DNA from: Tillus elongatus
Taxonomy: Eukaryota; Arthropoda; Insecta; Coleoptera; Cleridae
DNA length: 64,000 bases
Direction of reading: 5' to 3'
Assembly: GCA_964006375.1 (NCBI GenBank)
Contig: OZ023267.1
Span: 79,803,682-79,867,681, forward strand
Below the pieces are notes generated by a model. It did not search any database. It saw only the letters and a list, made by a program, of their open reading frames with translations, and was not told the origin of the DNA. This document shows positions 54,480 to 64,000 of the stretch, in pieces. The translations under genes were made by a program, and so were the position numbers. Each line of letters starts with the position of its first letter. The first letter of the stretch is position 1.

Positions 54480-55985
54480 TTCTCTAGTTATTTTGGCTTT
54501 CTCGGAACTGCCTAGGAGCATTACTTCAAGAAAGTCCGTAAAGTAGGTTGTTCGGGCAGTATTCCTTTTTATCAGCTTCTCAGATCCTTTTCCTTTACAC
54601 TTAGAATGTTCTTGCTAAGCTTCCTTATGGTTTTCCAGTTGTGTTCGTCGGCCAGCATTTTCTGTACTATATTTTCTGGAGTTAATCGTCCTACATCGTT
54701 CACCACTTCTCTCCTGTTTTCTGTCCATCTTGAACACTCGAAAAATGTGTGTTCAGCCGTATCCAGCTCGCCACAGTATATGCACACATGACTTTATGCC
54801 ACTTTGAATCTGTGCCTGTAATACTGGAAGCACCCATGCCCGGAAATCATCTGGGTGGTATAGTAATCCACATCACGATGTCTTCTATCCGCTCAGTTCT
54901 TTAAATTGGGTATCAGTCTTTTTGTCTTCTGTCGCTGTTGGTCTCTTCTTTCCACTCCCGCTGCCATTTCTCCATCGTCATCTCCCTTGCTCTTTCTTTG
55001 TTAATCCCGTTGTGTATGGCACATATTTCCTCTACCAACAGATGGATTTGTGGTGTTTTAGATATGACCAGCAGTGCCGCTGTTGATGTGGCTCTGTAGG
55101 CGAAGGCAATCCTTATTGCAGCTTTCCTTTGTACCCTTAGGAGATTATCTCTGTATATTTTCTTCTTTATGGCTCGTTGCCAGATTACCGCACCATACAC
55201 GATTATTGATTGGGCTACTGCAAGGAGTTCCTTCTGATTCCCTTTTGGGGGCCTCTGATATTGGGTAGTAGTCTGCTTAGACTTCTTATTGTTTTTCAGC
55301 TTTTGATGCGATCTTTCTTACATGCTGGCCCATTCTATTATTTCTATCTAATATAATTCCTAGGTATTTTATATTTTCTTGACTTGTTATTGTCATGTCT
55401 TTGATTTGCACTGCGACTTCGTTCACTGTTCGACCTCCTGCAAGGACCACTAGTTCAGTTTTCTGCGGGGACAGGCTCAGTTTTTTAGTGTTCAGACACT
55501 CTGTGACGCTTCTTAGGGCCGCATTGGAATTGTTCCTCAGCTCTTCCTCGTCTTTACCTGTCACCACAACAGCTAGGTCCTCCGCATACCCAATCAGCTT
55601 TACTCCTCGGGGTACGAGGCTCTTAAAAATACCGTCATAGTAGAGGTTCCAGAGTGTTGGACCCAGTACGGACCCTTGGGGCACTCCGCACGTCATCCTC
55701 ATTTTTCCAGTACTTCCAATGAATAGCCATATGTCCTCTAGATATCTTGCTATTATGTTATGTATGGAAGGTGCTATTCGCCTCTTTTTAATTTATTCCA
55801 GTATTCCACTCCATGGGGCGGAGTTGAAAGCGTTACAGACGTCAACTGTTATGAGCAGGCATCTTTTTCTACCAGCCCTTTCATTGGCTTCATCTACTAT
55901 CTCCTGGACTCTCTGCAACGCATGGGTAGTTGACCTCTTGTCTCTAAATCCATATTGTTCCTCGTCAAGGTCAGTAGGTATAGCG
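54480..55985 (-). pseudogene. R1-like LINE, 3' half, degenerate
   Basis: Reading leftward, RT motifs appear in VDVCNAFNSAPWS (near 55840) and CGVPQGSVLGPTLWNLYYDG (near 55690). The catalytic motif reads YAED instead of YADD (in LIGYAEDLAVVV). SPQKTELVVLAGGR and IKYLGIILDRNN follow (to 55286). The post-RT region (55200-54913) has MYGAVIWQRAI and LRVQRKAAIRIAFAYRATST. A C-terminal Cys-His block, CIYCGELDTAEHTFFECSRW (54787-54720), is typical of R1-type ORF2. The 5' part is absent. Confidence 0.78.
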
Positions 55986-56034
55986 CCACTTGGGACAGAC
56001 AGACGTCACATGTGGTTAAGTATGGGATCTGTGT

Positions 56035-56200
56035 TACCGACATGACAGTTGACAGTTGACAGCTGCCAGTTACCGACCGACATGACAGTTGACAGTTGAC
56101 AGCTGCCAGTTACCGACCCAACAGTATATAGATAGGGGGCCCCGCTCACAAGATGGCGTCCAAGATGGCTTCTAAGATGGCGTCCAAGATGGCTTCCAAT
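56035..56200. repeat. Short arrays: GACAGTTGACAGCTGCCAG and CCAAGATGGC units
   Basis: Two copies of a unit of about 43 bp (cgacatgacagttgacagtt then gacagctgccagttac) stand at 56035-56115. Four CAAGATGGC(G/T)T(C/T) units follow at 56152-56195. The first belongs to the CAGCTG-rich repeat group seen in the M1 terminal repeats. Confidence 0.7.
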
Positions 56201-56339
56201 GTAACCTGAAGGTCATTAACCTGTCTAGGAAACTTTGGCCAGACAGTGACGTCACATGACTTGGGCCAGACAGTCACATAAGTGTCTAACCTATTACTTC
56301 AAATTATTATATTTTGAAAAAAACCATTTGGAGCAGGTG

Positions 56340-56393
56340 AGTTTCGAACCCCGGGCATTCAGATGGGAGGCAACGATGCTACCCATTAGGCTA
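56340..56393 (-). other. tRNA-derived SINE head with pol III A and B boxes
   Basis: On the minus strand TAGCCTAATGG (56393-56383) fits the A-box consensus fully, and GGTTCGAAACT (56350-56340) fits the B box with one mismatch. Spacing is as in tRNAs. The acceptor ends do not pair and the T-stem has mismatches, so it is a SINE or tRNA relic, not a tRNA gene. Confidence 0.5.
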
Positions 56394-56983
56394 AGCAGAC
56401 GCTTGTTAATTTATTGTTTTAGGCTAGTATATATACGACTTTTAATTACAAACAAACCATACATGTAACATAATTAAAGTTTTTGTTATTATTAGACAAA
56501 TGGATGATTTACAAAATAATGTTTAATATTAGAGGCGGAACCAAAACGGAGGAACCAAAATGGCGGAAAATGGCGGAATGAAAGATGGCGGTCTAACCTG
56601 TGATACCTTAAGCTGACATCCCTGACATTATAAAAATGGTGGCTTTCGTTCTTAAAGATGGTGCGCTGATAAGGATGGTTGAAGACTCCATTATTTAAAG
56701 TTACGTCACCCCAACCTTTAGAGCCGACAAATGAGAGTGAGGTTGATAAGCGAGAATAATGGTATTGATCGAAGACTCCATGATTTAAAGTTACGCCCCC
56801 CATTAAAACAAACCATTCATAAAGCTTTTGTTATTAGACATAAGACATAATAATTAATATGTTTAATATTAGACAGACTAGAACGTCACAATTGTTATAT
56901 GGGTAGGTTCTAAAAATAACACACAGAGGTCGCTGGCAAAACAAAAGAAGGAAGTTCAGAAACAAAATAGACAACAGGTTCAA

Positions 56984-57910
56984 CCGTGAGATGTACGATA
57001 GAACCAACACATGCACGGTGTTAAGGAGGCCAAATCAAATTGGAATATACAATAAAATGGCCACTTCCGGTCTAAACTTTAAATCGTTATATCTTTTCAA
57101 CGACAAGTGATAGAAATGAACTGACTTCAAAAATATATGTTTCGTAACAAGATCTACAAGAAACTGAGATAAAAAACTTCAAACCCTTATCGCGGAAGAT
57201 CCGTGAGATGTACGAGAGAACCAATACATGCACGGTGTTAAGGAGGCCAAATCAAATTGGAATATACAATAAAATGGCCACTTCCGGTCTAAACTTTAAA
57301 TCGTTATATCTTTTCAACGGAAAGTGATAGAAAGGAACCGACTTCAAAAATGTATGTTTCGTAACAAGGTCTACAAGAAAATGAGATGAAAAACTTTAAA
57401 CCCTTATCGCGGAAGATCCGTGAGATGTACGAGAGAACCAACACATGCACGGTGTTAAGGAGGCCAAATCAAATTGGAATATACAATAAAATGGCCACTT
57501 CCGGTCTAAACTTTAAATCGTTATATCTTTTCAACGGAAAGTGATAGAAATGAACTGACTTTAAAAATGTATGTTTCGTAACAAGCTCTACAAGAAACTG
57601 AGATAAAAAACTTTAAACCCTTATCGCGGAAGATCCGTGAGATGTACGATAGAATCAACACATGCACGGTGTTAAGGAGGCCAAATCAAATTGGAATATA
57701 CAATAAAATGGCCACTTCCGGTCTAAACTTTAAATCGTTATATCTTTTCAACGGAAAGTGATAGAAAGGAACCGACTTCAAAAATGTATGTTTCGTAACA
57801 AGGTCTACAAGAAACTGAGATAAAAAACTTCAAACCCTTATCTCGGAAGATCGGCGAGATGTACGATAGAACCAACACACGCACGGTGTTCAGCAAGTCA
57901 AACTCTATTA
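56984..57910. repeat. 217-bp satellite, four full units and a diverged end
   Basis: Units start at 56984, 57201, 57418, 57635 and 57852, exactly 217 bp apart. Each contains CCGTGAGATGTACGAGAGAA, CACGGTGTTAAGGAGGCC, TAAAATGGCCACTTCCGG and CTTTTCAACGGAAAGTG. The array is mirrored at 63600-64000 in the right arm of the second large inverted repeat and continues beyond the window. Confidence 0.92.
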
Positions 57911-58379
57911 ACATATCCAATAAAAATGTTACTTCCGGTAGACACTTCCGGTATAGCTATTCTTAGAGCTACATACATGTGTGACACCTCAAAATAATCG
58001 TCTTGTTGAACAGAAGAAAGAAATATAGTTTTTAAGGAAATCAAAACAAGTTGTGTTAACATCTAAAAACAACACACCCTCTCTTAGACTTAATGAAGTT
58101 ACTTTCAGAGAAATTTTCAAGCTTACCATGAGGACCAGTATTCAATGGCGTATTTAAATGTTGACTACATCAAGTGATGCGTGCTACAGACAAATTTTAG
58201 TATACCCTCTTAGACTTATTGAAGTTGACGGCACAGGCAGCTGTCAAGCGTACCTAACAAACCAAAGTAAATATGTCTTGAAGAACAGTCTTGAATTTCC
58301 CTAAACCAACACATCTCTATCATTTCAGAGTAATCTTAGCCATGTGACCAGTTAAACTAAGTATCTTGAAGTGTAGCTT

Positions 58380-58985
58380 TTATGTTTATGAGATATAAAA
58401 TAAGAAAACCAAAGAGTTAATTGTCTATTACAACAACAAGCAGAAGGGGTTGACTTGGTACCTACAGCTGCTACATGGTAAAAATGGGGTGCCACTAGCA
58501 TTTCAGAGTAATTTTAACCACACAACACTCTTAACTAACTGTCTTGAGTATGTGTTAATGGGCGGAAATAACAAAACTAAAGAGTTGATTGTCTATTACA
58601 ACTGTCAGCTAAAGAAGCATTTAGATAGCCGGAATACCGATATCCTAAATATTTCAAGAGTAATCTTAGTCATACAACACTCTTAACTAACTGTCTTGAG
58701 ATGTGGCTTTATGTGTCATTGGTTGGAAAATAAGAAAACTAAAGAGTTGATTGCCTATTACAACAGTCAGCTAAAGGAACATTTGGGTTATCGGAATACC
58801 GATATGCCAAATGTTCCAACCGAAGGAGCCCACTTAGAGTTATCTCCAGGGGCTCGGAATACCGATGCCCTAGAAGTGTCGGAGGCAACATTTCAATTAA
58901 CACCAACAACCGCTAAATACTTGTTGGACTTTAGTATGTTTGGTATTAAATTTGGCTTGTTGGATAACCAATCATTTTTATGAAA
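58380..58985 (+). pseudogene. Tandem KilA-N fragments (three partial copies)
   Basis: Three partial copies of the KilA-N region with N/KKTKELI-x-YYN lie near 58400, 58565 and 58700-58985. Between them, TTTCAGAGTAATCTTAGCCAT and ACTCTTAACTAACTGTCTTG blocks repeat. The last copy is longest (CHWLENKKTKELIAYYNSQL, then a linker with TEGAHLELSPGARNTDALEV and LTPTTAKYLLDF). They correspond to the segment after the NATKL motif of the M2 gene (25831-26733). All are truncated before the second KilA-N half. Mirror copies lie at 62540-63130. Confidence 0.65.
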
Positions 58986-58999
58986 AATGCAACCATTTT

Positions 59000-59570
59000 T
59001 ATTTCTGCGTAAATACATGTAAATTTTGTAGTCTACTATGGACAGTCAAGTCTACCTCTGGACATTTAAGTCAACCCTGGACATAATTATAACGGTGTTT
59101 AAATGCAAATAGATTGAAATATTTTGCTGGGAGTCAGGTATGGACAAGGTGTTATTAATAATAAAAACAGTGGTAAAATATAAAAATATAATATATTTAC
59201 TCAAGTGTACACTACAGCAAGTTAACTAATTTGAAAATTGTCTGTCTTTACAATAAAATGAGATCTGTCAGTTGGTGTTTGTGACCTTGGAATGTAATCT
59301 GGGTGTTATTTCCGTAGGATGACATCATCCCAGCATTCGTGTTTGAGCTTGTCTAGAATACAGCTGTTGGCAGTTGTCATATCTGGTAGGATGACATCAT
59401 CATCATTATACGTGTTTGAGCTTGTTGGCAGCTCTCGTTTCCGGTTAGTGACCTATACGAACATAACAGTCTATGTACCAATCAACCAACTGTTTTTGAG
59501 GTGTAGCCTTTATGTATGTATGTATGTAATTTAATTTTCGATAGTGTAAAATAAAATTAAAAAGTGTGAT
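59000..59570. other. Spacer with one 138-bp unit, no gene
   Basis: From about 59290 to 59430 one copy of the GATGACATCATC / GTTTGAGCTTGTCTAGA unit is present. The rest is AT-rich without a recognised gene. It is mirrored in the right arm. Confidence 0.5.
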
Positions 59571-59574
59571 ATAT

Positions 59575-59905
59575 GAAAAAATAAGAAAACTAAAGAGTTG
59601 ATTGCCTATTACAACGGTCAGCTGAAGAAACAATTAGGTAGCCAGAATACCGATACCCTAAATATTTCAACCGAAGGAGTTCACTTAGAGTCACATCTCA
59701 ACTAACGCCTACAACCGCTACATACTTGGTGGACTTTGGTGGAACACAGACTGAAAACAACTTGATATCTGGTACATATGTCTGTAAAGATTTCATTCTA
59801 AATTTAGCCTGTTGGATATCCAATCATTTCTATGAAAAGTGCAACCAACCAACTAACCAACCACCCAACCAACCAACCAACGTTGAGGGGCGTAGAGATA
59901 GCAAG
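59575..59905 (+). pseudogene. KilA-N fragment including the second domain half
   Basis: The translation gives ENKR/KKTKELIAYYNGQLKK-type sequence, LNISTEGVHLES, then LTPTTATYLVDFGG, SGTYVCKDFILNLACWIS and YEKCNQ, followed by a simple (CAAC)n-like run encoding PTNQPPNQPTN. The copy lacks 46 bases that the mirror copy (61697-61925) keeps between two ACATCT words. It passes beyond the inverted-repeat boundary at 59779, so this arm keeps the second half of the domain and the other arm does not. Confidence 0.65.
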
Positions 59906-60037
59906 CTATCTACAAGTGGACCCCTCTGAACCTATGATGTTAATAATGGATTAATAGAGTGAATTGGTACGTGTTTATATTGAAGGCTTGCATGCTACGT
60001 ACAAGTGTCTGAATATGGTAATGATGGGTTAAGATAT

Positions 60038-60424
60038 TTAATTGACATGTATTAAAGGCTTAGCGGTTTTCACTTGAGTCATCGTCATTCGAAAACTATT
60101 AGAACGAAAACCAGGTCCTTTACTCTGGTATATCTTACTCAGTAGGAACCAAATGTCTTCGAAAACAACATTCTTTGCTTTTCTGAAAGGCAAGTGAGCA
60201 GCCCCCTTGTCGAACCCCTCCGAGCTAAAGGTAAACCCCACTCTGTCTTCGGGATCGACATCATGGACTATATGACTCACAATATCTTTAATACGATCTT
60301 TGACCCACTTCTCTGGATCGTTGACATCGTCAGGTATATCTTGTAGTCTAAAGCATACGCTTCGTCTATCAAGTTTAAACTTCTTATTGGAGGTCACTGT
60401 ATCTTCAAGTATTTGGAATGCCAT
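60038..60424 (-). CDS. N-terminal module of a Polinton DNA polymerase B (M4)
   Basis: The open frame of 128 codons starts MAFQILEDTVTSNKKFKLD and contains LQDIPDDVNDPEKWVKDRIK, VGFTFSSEGFDKGAAHLPF, FEDIWFLLSKIYQSKGPGF and MTMTQVKTA. It is the best preserved of three copies here (the others are 985-1380 and 23590-23811). In long polymerases of this family the module is followed by zinc fingers and the exonuclease. Here the frame ends after the module and nothing polymerase-like follows, so it is a truncated gene start or a stand-alone copy. Confidence 0.65.
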   Translation of the reverse strand: MAFQILEDTVTSNKKFKLDRRSVCFRLQDIPDDVNDPEKWVKDRIKDIVSHIVHDVDPEDRVGFTFSSEGFDKGAAHLPFRKAKNVVFEDIWFLLSKIYQSKGPGFRSNSFRMTMTQVKTAKPLIHVN

Positions 60425-60429
60425 TGTTT

Positions 60430-61110
60430 CGTGCTACACAACTGACTGTGTTGGTTAAAGGACCGAAGTTTAGCCTCGTGTTTATTAAAGACTAAAGTTT
60501 AGCAGGTACTAATTGTTTTCACATTCACTGTTGGCTACCGACTGAACCTTAGCTCCTCGTCTTAATATTCGACAAACAACACAGACAACACAACTTATTG
60601 TTTTCACCTTCACTGTTGGTTAACGACTGAACCTTAGTGGACGCTTCTGAGTCAAACAAGAAGAAAACAATTTAAAACACATCTACGATGACCATGAGGC
60701 AGCCGACATGGACTTTGAACAATTTTTAAAAATAGATGCGGCCAGGTTAGTTGATCAACCATCCAGGTCAGTCTTCACCTTCACTGTTGGCTACCGACTG
60801 AACCTTAGCGGAAGCTCCTCGTCTTAATATTCGACAAACAACACAGACAACACAACTTATTGTTTTCACCTTCACTGTTGGCTACCGACTGAACCTTAGC
60901 GGACGCTCCTCGTCTTAATATTCGACAAACAACACAGACAACACAACTTATTGTTTTCACCTTCACTGTTGGCTACCGACTGAACCTTAGCGGACGCTCC
61001 TCGTCTTAATATTCGACAAACAACACAGACAACACAACTTATTGCTTTCACCTTCACTGTTGGTTAACGACTGAACCTTAGTGGACGCTTCACGTCTTAA
61101 TATTCAACAG
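60430..61110. repeat. 93-bp tandem repeat interrupted by an ATPase fragment
   Basis: Units contain TTCACCTTCACTGTTGGCTA, CGACTGAACCTTAGCGGACG and CTCGTCTTAATATTCGACAA, then ACAACACAGACAACACAACT. Copies begin near 60515, 60605, 60772, 60865, 60958 and 61048. The gap at about 60645-60770 holds an ATPase gene piece. Confidence 0.85.
60655..60770 (+). pseudogene. Packaging ATPase C-terminal fragment (M4, first copy)
   Basis: The frame reads KQEENNLKHIYDDHEAADMD and then FEQFLKIDAARLV. It matches the KQDETNLKHIYDDHVTTDMD / FKQFKNI block of the M2 ATPase and then diverges. Only about 38 codons are present, embedded in the 93-bp repeat. Confidence 0.65.
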
Positions 61111-61139
61111 ACAACAACGACAGCTGTCACACAGCCGTC

Positions 61140-61280
61140 TGACATGACAGACAGCTGTCATACAGCTGTCTAACACAGCTGTCTAACACAGCTGTCTAAT
61201 ACAGCTGTCTAACACAGCTGTCTAATACAGCTGTCTAACACAGCTGTCTAATACAGCTGTCTAACACAGCTGTCTAATAG
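61140..61280. repeat. ACAGCTGTCTAAC minisatellite
   Basis: About ten copies of a 13-15-bp unit centred on CAGCTG, alternating ACAGCTGTCTAAC and ACAGCTGTCTAAT. It lies downstream of the M4 ATPase C-terminus, where M2 has the ACAGGTTGTTAG array instead. Confidence 0.85.
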
Positions 61281-61364
61281 GGCAGACATATGTCTAACAC
61301 ATGTCTAGCAGATGTGTAACAGTCACTCTTTTGCGGAACATAAGCTGAATGTTTTTAAGTCAAA

Positions 61365-61480
61365 CAAGAAGAAAACAATTTAAAACACATCTACGACAAC
61401 CATGAGACAACCGACATGGACTGTGAACAATTTTTAAAAATAGATGCGGCCAGGTTAGTTGATTAACCATCCAGGTCAGT
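61365..61480 (+). pseudogene. Packaging ATPase C-terminal fragment (M4, second copy)
   Basis: Nearly identical to 60655-60770 at the base level (shared AAACAAGAAGAAAACAATTT and AGATGCGGCCAGGTTAGTTG) with a few substitutions that damage the frame. The two pieces flank the 93-bp repeats and the CAGCTG array as a direct repeat. Confidence 0.6.
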
Positions 61481-61559
61481 CACAGCTGACGCTATAAATA
61501 AAAACGATGCTGGAAGCGAGTGACGTCACAAGAAACGGTGTGTTGTTGGTTGTAGACCA

Positions 61560-61925
61560 TTAGATTAATATGTAGCTATCGAATCCTTTTCTATATCTCC
61601 CTCTGTGGACTTCGTTTTCTTTTACAATCACCAACACACCATACTTATTACCATTCCAGCATTGACAACATATATTTTTAAATTGTTTAAAGTCCATATA
61701 TGTACCAGATATCAAGTTGTTTTCAGTCTGTGTTCCACCAAAGTCCACCAAGTATGTAGCGGTTGTAGGCGTTAGTTGAGATGTTGCTTCCGACACATCT
61801 AGGGGGCCGGTATTCCGGCCCCCTAGATGTGACTCTAAGTGAACTCCTTCGGTTGAAATATTTAGGGTATCGGTATTCTGGCTACCTAATTGTTTCTTCA
61901 GCTGACCGTTGTAATAGGCAATCAA
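61560..61925 (-). pseudogene. Chimeric ORF: KilA-N fragment fused in frame to an ATPase C-terminus
   Basis: One open frame of 121 codons starts in the KilA-N region (MIAYYNGQLKKQLGSQNTD ... LTPTTATYLVDFGG ... LISGTY). It passes at 61697 straight into the last 45 residues of the packaging ATPase (MDFKQFKNICCQCWNGNKYG ... GFDSYILI). The ATPase part is close to M2 (30600-30734). The fusion point is the inner edge of the inverted repeat, in an ACATAT/ATATG overlap. It is probably an accident of the rearrangement, but the frame is open. Confidence 0.7.
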
Positions 61926-64000
61926 CTCTTTAGTTTTCTTATTTTTTCATATATCACACTTTTTAATTTTATTTTACACTATCGAAAATTAAATTACATA
62001 CATACATACATAAAGGCTACACCTCAAAAACAGTTGGTTGATTGGTACATAGACTGTTATGTTCGTATAGGTCACTAACCGGAAACGAGAGCTGCCAACA
62101 AGCTCAAACACGTATAATGATGATGATGTCATCCTACCAGATATGACAACTGCCAACAGCTGTATTCTAGACAAGCTCAAACACGAATGCTGGGATGATG
62201 TCATCCTACGGAAATAACACCCAGATTACATTCCAAGGTCACAAACACCAACTGACAGATCTCATTTTATTGTAAAGACAGACAATTTTCAAATTAGTTA
62301 ACTTGCTGTAGTGTACACTTGAGTAAATATATTATATTTTTATATTTTACCACTGTTTTTATTATTAATAACACCTTGTCCATACCTGACTCCCAGCAAA
62401 ATAATTCAATCTATTTGCATTTAAACACCGTTATAATTATGTCCAGGGTTGACTTAAATGTCCAGAGGTAGACTTGACTGTCCATAGTAGACTACAAAAT
62501 TTACATGTATTTACGCAGAAATAAAAATGGTTGCATTTTTCATAAAAATGATTGGTTATCCAACAAGCCAAATTTAATACCAAACATACTAAAGTCCAAC
62601 AAGTATTTAGCGGTTGTTGGTGTTAATTGAAATGTTGCCTCCGACACTTCTAGGGCATCGGTATTCCGAGCCCCTGGAGATAACTCTAAGTGGGCTCCTT
62701 CGGTTGGAACATTTGGCATATCGGTATTCCGATAACCCAAATGTTCCTTTAGCTGACTGTTGTAATAGGCAATCAACTCTTTAGTTTTCTTATTTTCCAA
62801 CCAATGACACATAAAGCCACATCTCAAGACAGTTAGTTAAGAGTGTTGTATGACTAAGATTACTCTTGAAATATTTAGGATATCGGTATTCCGGCTACCT
62901 AAATGCTTCTTTAGCTGACAGTTGTAATAGACAATCAACTCTTTAGTTTTGTTATTTCCACCCATTAACACATACTCAAGACAGTTAGTTAAGAGTGTTG
63001 TGTGGTTAAAATTACTCTGAAATGCTAGTGGCACCCCATTTTTACCAAGTATGTAGCAGCTGTAGGTACCAAGTCAACCCCTTCTGCTTGTTGTTGTAAT
63101 AGACAATTAACTCTTTGGTTTTCTTATTTTATATCTCATAAACATAAAAGCTACACTTCAAGATACTTAGTTTAACTGGTCACATGGCTAAGATTACTCT
63201 GAAATGATAGAGATGTGTTGGTTTAGGGAAATTCAAGACTGTTCTTCAAGACATATTTACTTTGGTTTGTTAGGTACGCTTGACAGCTGCCTGTGCCGTC
63301 AACTTCAATAAGTCTAAGAGGGTATACTAAAATTTGTCTGTAGCACGCATCACTTGATGTAGTCAACATTTAAATACGCCATTGAATACTGGTCCTCATG
63401 GTAAGCTTGAAAATTTCTCTGAAAGTAACTTCATTAAGTCTAAGAGAGAGTGTGTTGTTTTTAGATGTTAACACAACTTGTTTTGATTTCCTTAAAAACT
63501 ATATTTCTTTCTTCTGTTCAACAAGACGATTATTTTGAGGTGTCACATGTAGCTCTAAGAATAGCTATACCGGAAGTGTCTACCGGAAGTAACATTTTTA
63601 TTGGATATGTTAATAGAGTTTGACTTGCTGAACACCGTGCGTGTGTTGGTTCTATCGTACATCTCGCCGATCTTCCGAGATAAGGGTTTGAAGTTTTTTA
63701 TCTCAGTTTCTTGTAGACCTTGTTACGAAACATACATTTTTGAAGTCGGTTCCTTTCTATCACTTTCCGTTGAAAAGATATAACGATTTAAAGTTTAGAC
63801 CGGAAGTGGCCATTTTATTGTATATTCCAATTTGATTTCGCCTCCTTAACACCGTGCATGTGTTGATTCTATCGTACATCTCACGGATCTTCCGCGATAA
63901 GGGTTTAAAGTTTTTTATCTCAGTTTCTTGTAGAGCTTGTTACGAAACATACATTTTTAAAGTCAGTTCATTTCTATCACTTTCCGTTGAAAAGATATAA
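61698..64000 (-). repeat. Right arm of the second large inverted repeat (continues past the window)
   Basis: Reverse complement of 57521-59779, with the same KilA-N pieces (minus strand: 61925-61698, 62827-62540, 63034-62837, and a short one near 63090), the 138-bp unit (62090-62215) and the 217-bp satellite (from about 63600). It keeps 46 bases lost from the left arm, including the hairpin at 61795-61830. Confidence 0.9.
61795..61830. repeat. Perfect 36-bp hairpin inside a KilA-N fragment
   Basis: Arms of 16 bases, ACATCTAGGGGGCCGG and its complement, enclose TATT. Other copies of this gene region (26075-26105 and 58845-58875) have only an imperfect version, AGGGGCTCGG...CCGATGCCCT. Confidence 0.85.

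Larger units (their letters stand above)
57521..59779 (+). repeat. Left arm of the second large inverted repeat
   Basis: Matches the reverse complement of 61698-64000. Paired landmarks sum to 121521 (57738-57920 against 63601-63783) or 121523 (58696-58983 against 62540-62827; 59319-59534 against 61989-62204), so only 2 bp of net indel lie between them. Near the inner end the right arm has 46 extra bases. Since the right arm reaches the window edge, the outer limit is unknown. It contains the satellite end, tandem KilA-N pieces, the 138-bp unit and a further KilA-N fragment. Confidence 0.9.

Noticed and set aside
56330..56402. Functional tRNA gene
   Set aside because: A and B boxes fit, but the acceptor ends and T-stem do not pair; a SINE or tRNA relic is more likely.

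Overview
This window is repeat-rich animal DNA with no host gene that I could recognise. It is made of Polinton/Maverick elements (integrating, adintovirus-like dsDNA elements) in several states of decay, with non-LTR retrotransposons, satellites and two very large inverted repeats. An arthropod, probably an insect, is the best guess. The grounds are an R1-like LINE with CCHC knuckles, a Jockey/CR1-like LINE, GGTCAGGTCAG-type repeats and long (TA)n tracts. This is an inference, and other invertebrates are possible. I call the elements M1 to M4.

M1 (7172-25824, 18.65 kb) is a structurally complete Polinton. It has terminal inverted repeats of about 1.7-1.8 kb that start AGTAGATAG and end CTATCTACT, flanked by a perfect 6-bp target duplication GTGTGC. 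It carries a leftward capsid module: a DxQGF protein, the double-jelly-roll major capsid protein (MCP), a small overlapping ORF, the penton-like minor capsid protein, an adenain-like protease, and a PLA2/pX-like virion protein. A rightward module follows: packaging ATPase, a conserved Polinton DUF, a tail-fibre-like protein, and a chromodomain integrase. It is dead: there are in-frame stops in the MCP and the integrase (the latter where the catalytic glutamate belongs), a frameshift in the ATPase and an insertion in the protease. Its DNA polymerase is reduced to the N-terminal module.

M2 is an older Polinton in the opposite orientation and is the target of M1. M1 landed within the first codons of an M2 gene with a KilA-N domain and a DUF3627-like C-terminus. 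That gene starts at 7148 and resumes at 25831. M2 then continues to about 36355 with integrase C-terminus, DUF, ATPase, PLA2, protease, penton, small ORF and MCP. Two copies of an unclassified 1.75-1.93 kb transposon, in opposite orientation, split the M2 DUF gene (28216-30148) and the M2 MCP gene (33507-35258).

M3 (about 1969-6520) holds a nearly full-length but broken protein-primed DNA polymerase B plus two genes homologous to M1 genes. Scrambled polymerase fragments lie at 60-1380. From 37.1 to 42.3 kb lies a rearranged R1-like LINE. From 43347 to 49626 is a nearly perfect 6.28-kb palindrome centred on a (TA)n tract, each arm carrying a Jockey/CR1-like LINE piece; the right-hand LINE runs on to about 50.94 kb. 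A second R1-like LINE fragment sits at 54.5-56.0 kb and a 217-bp satellite at 56.98-57.9 kb.

The last 6.5 kb is a second large inverted repeat (57521-59779 against 61698-64000, open at the window edge). Its arms hold degenerate, partly tandem KilA-N fragments. Its spacer (M4) holds polymerase and ATPase fragments and three minisatellites.

Comparing M1 with M2 reveals shared structure that decay alone does not explain: a short divergent promoter with an identical 15-bp TATA-containing block, a small ORF overlapping the MCP start, and the same net frame displacement in the ATPase gene.
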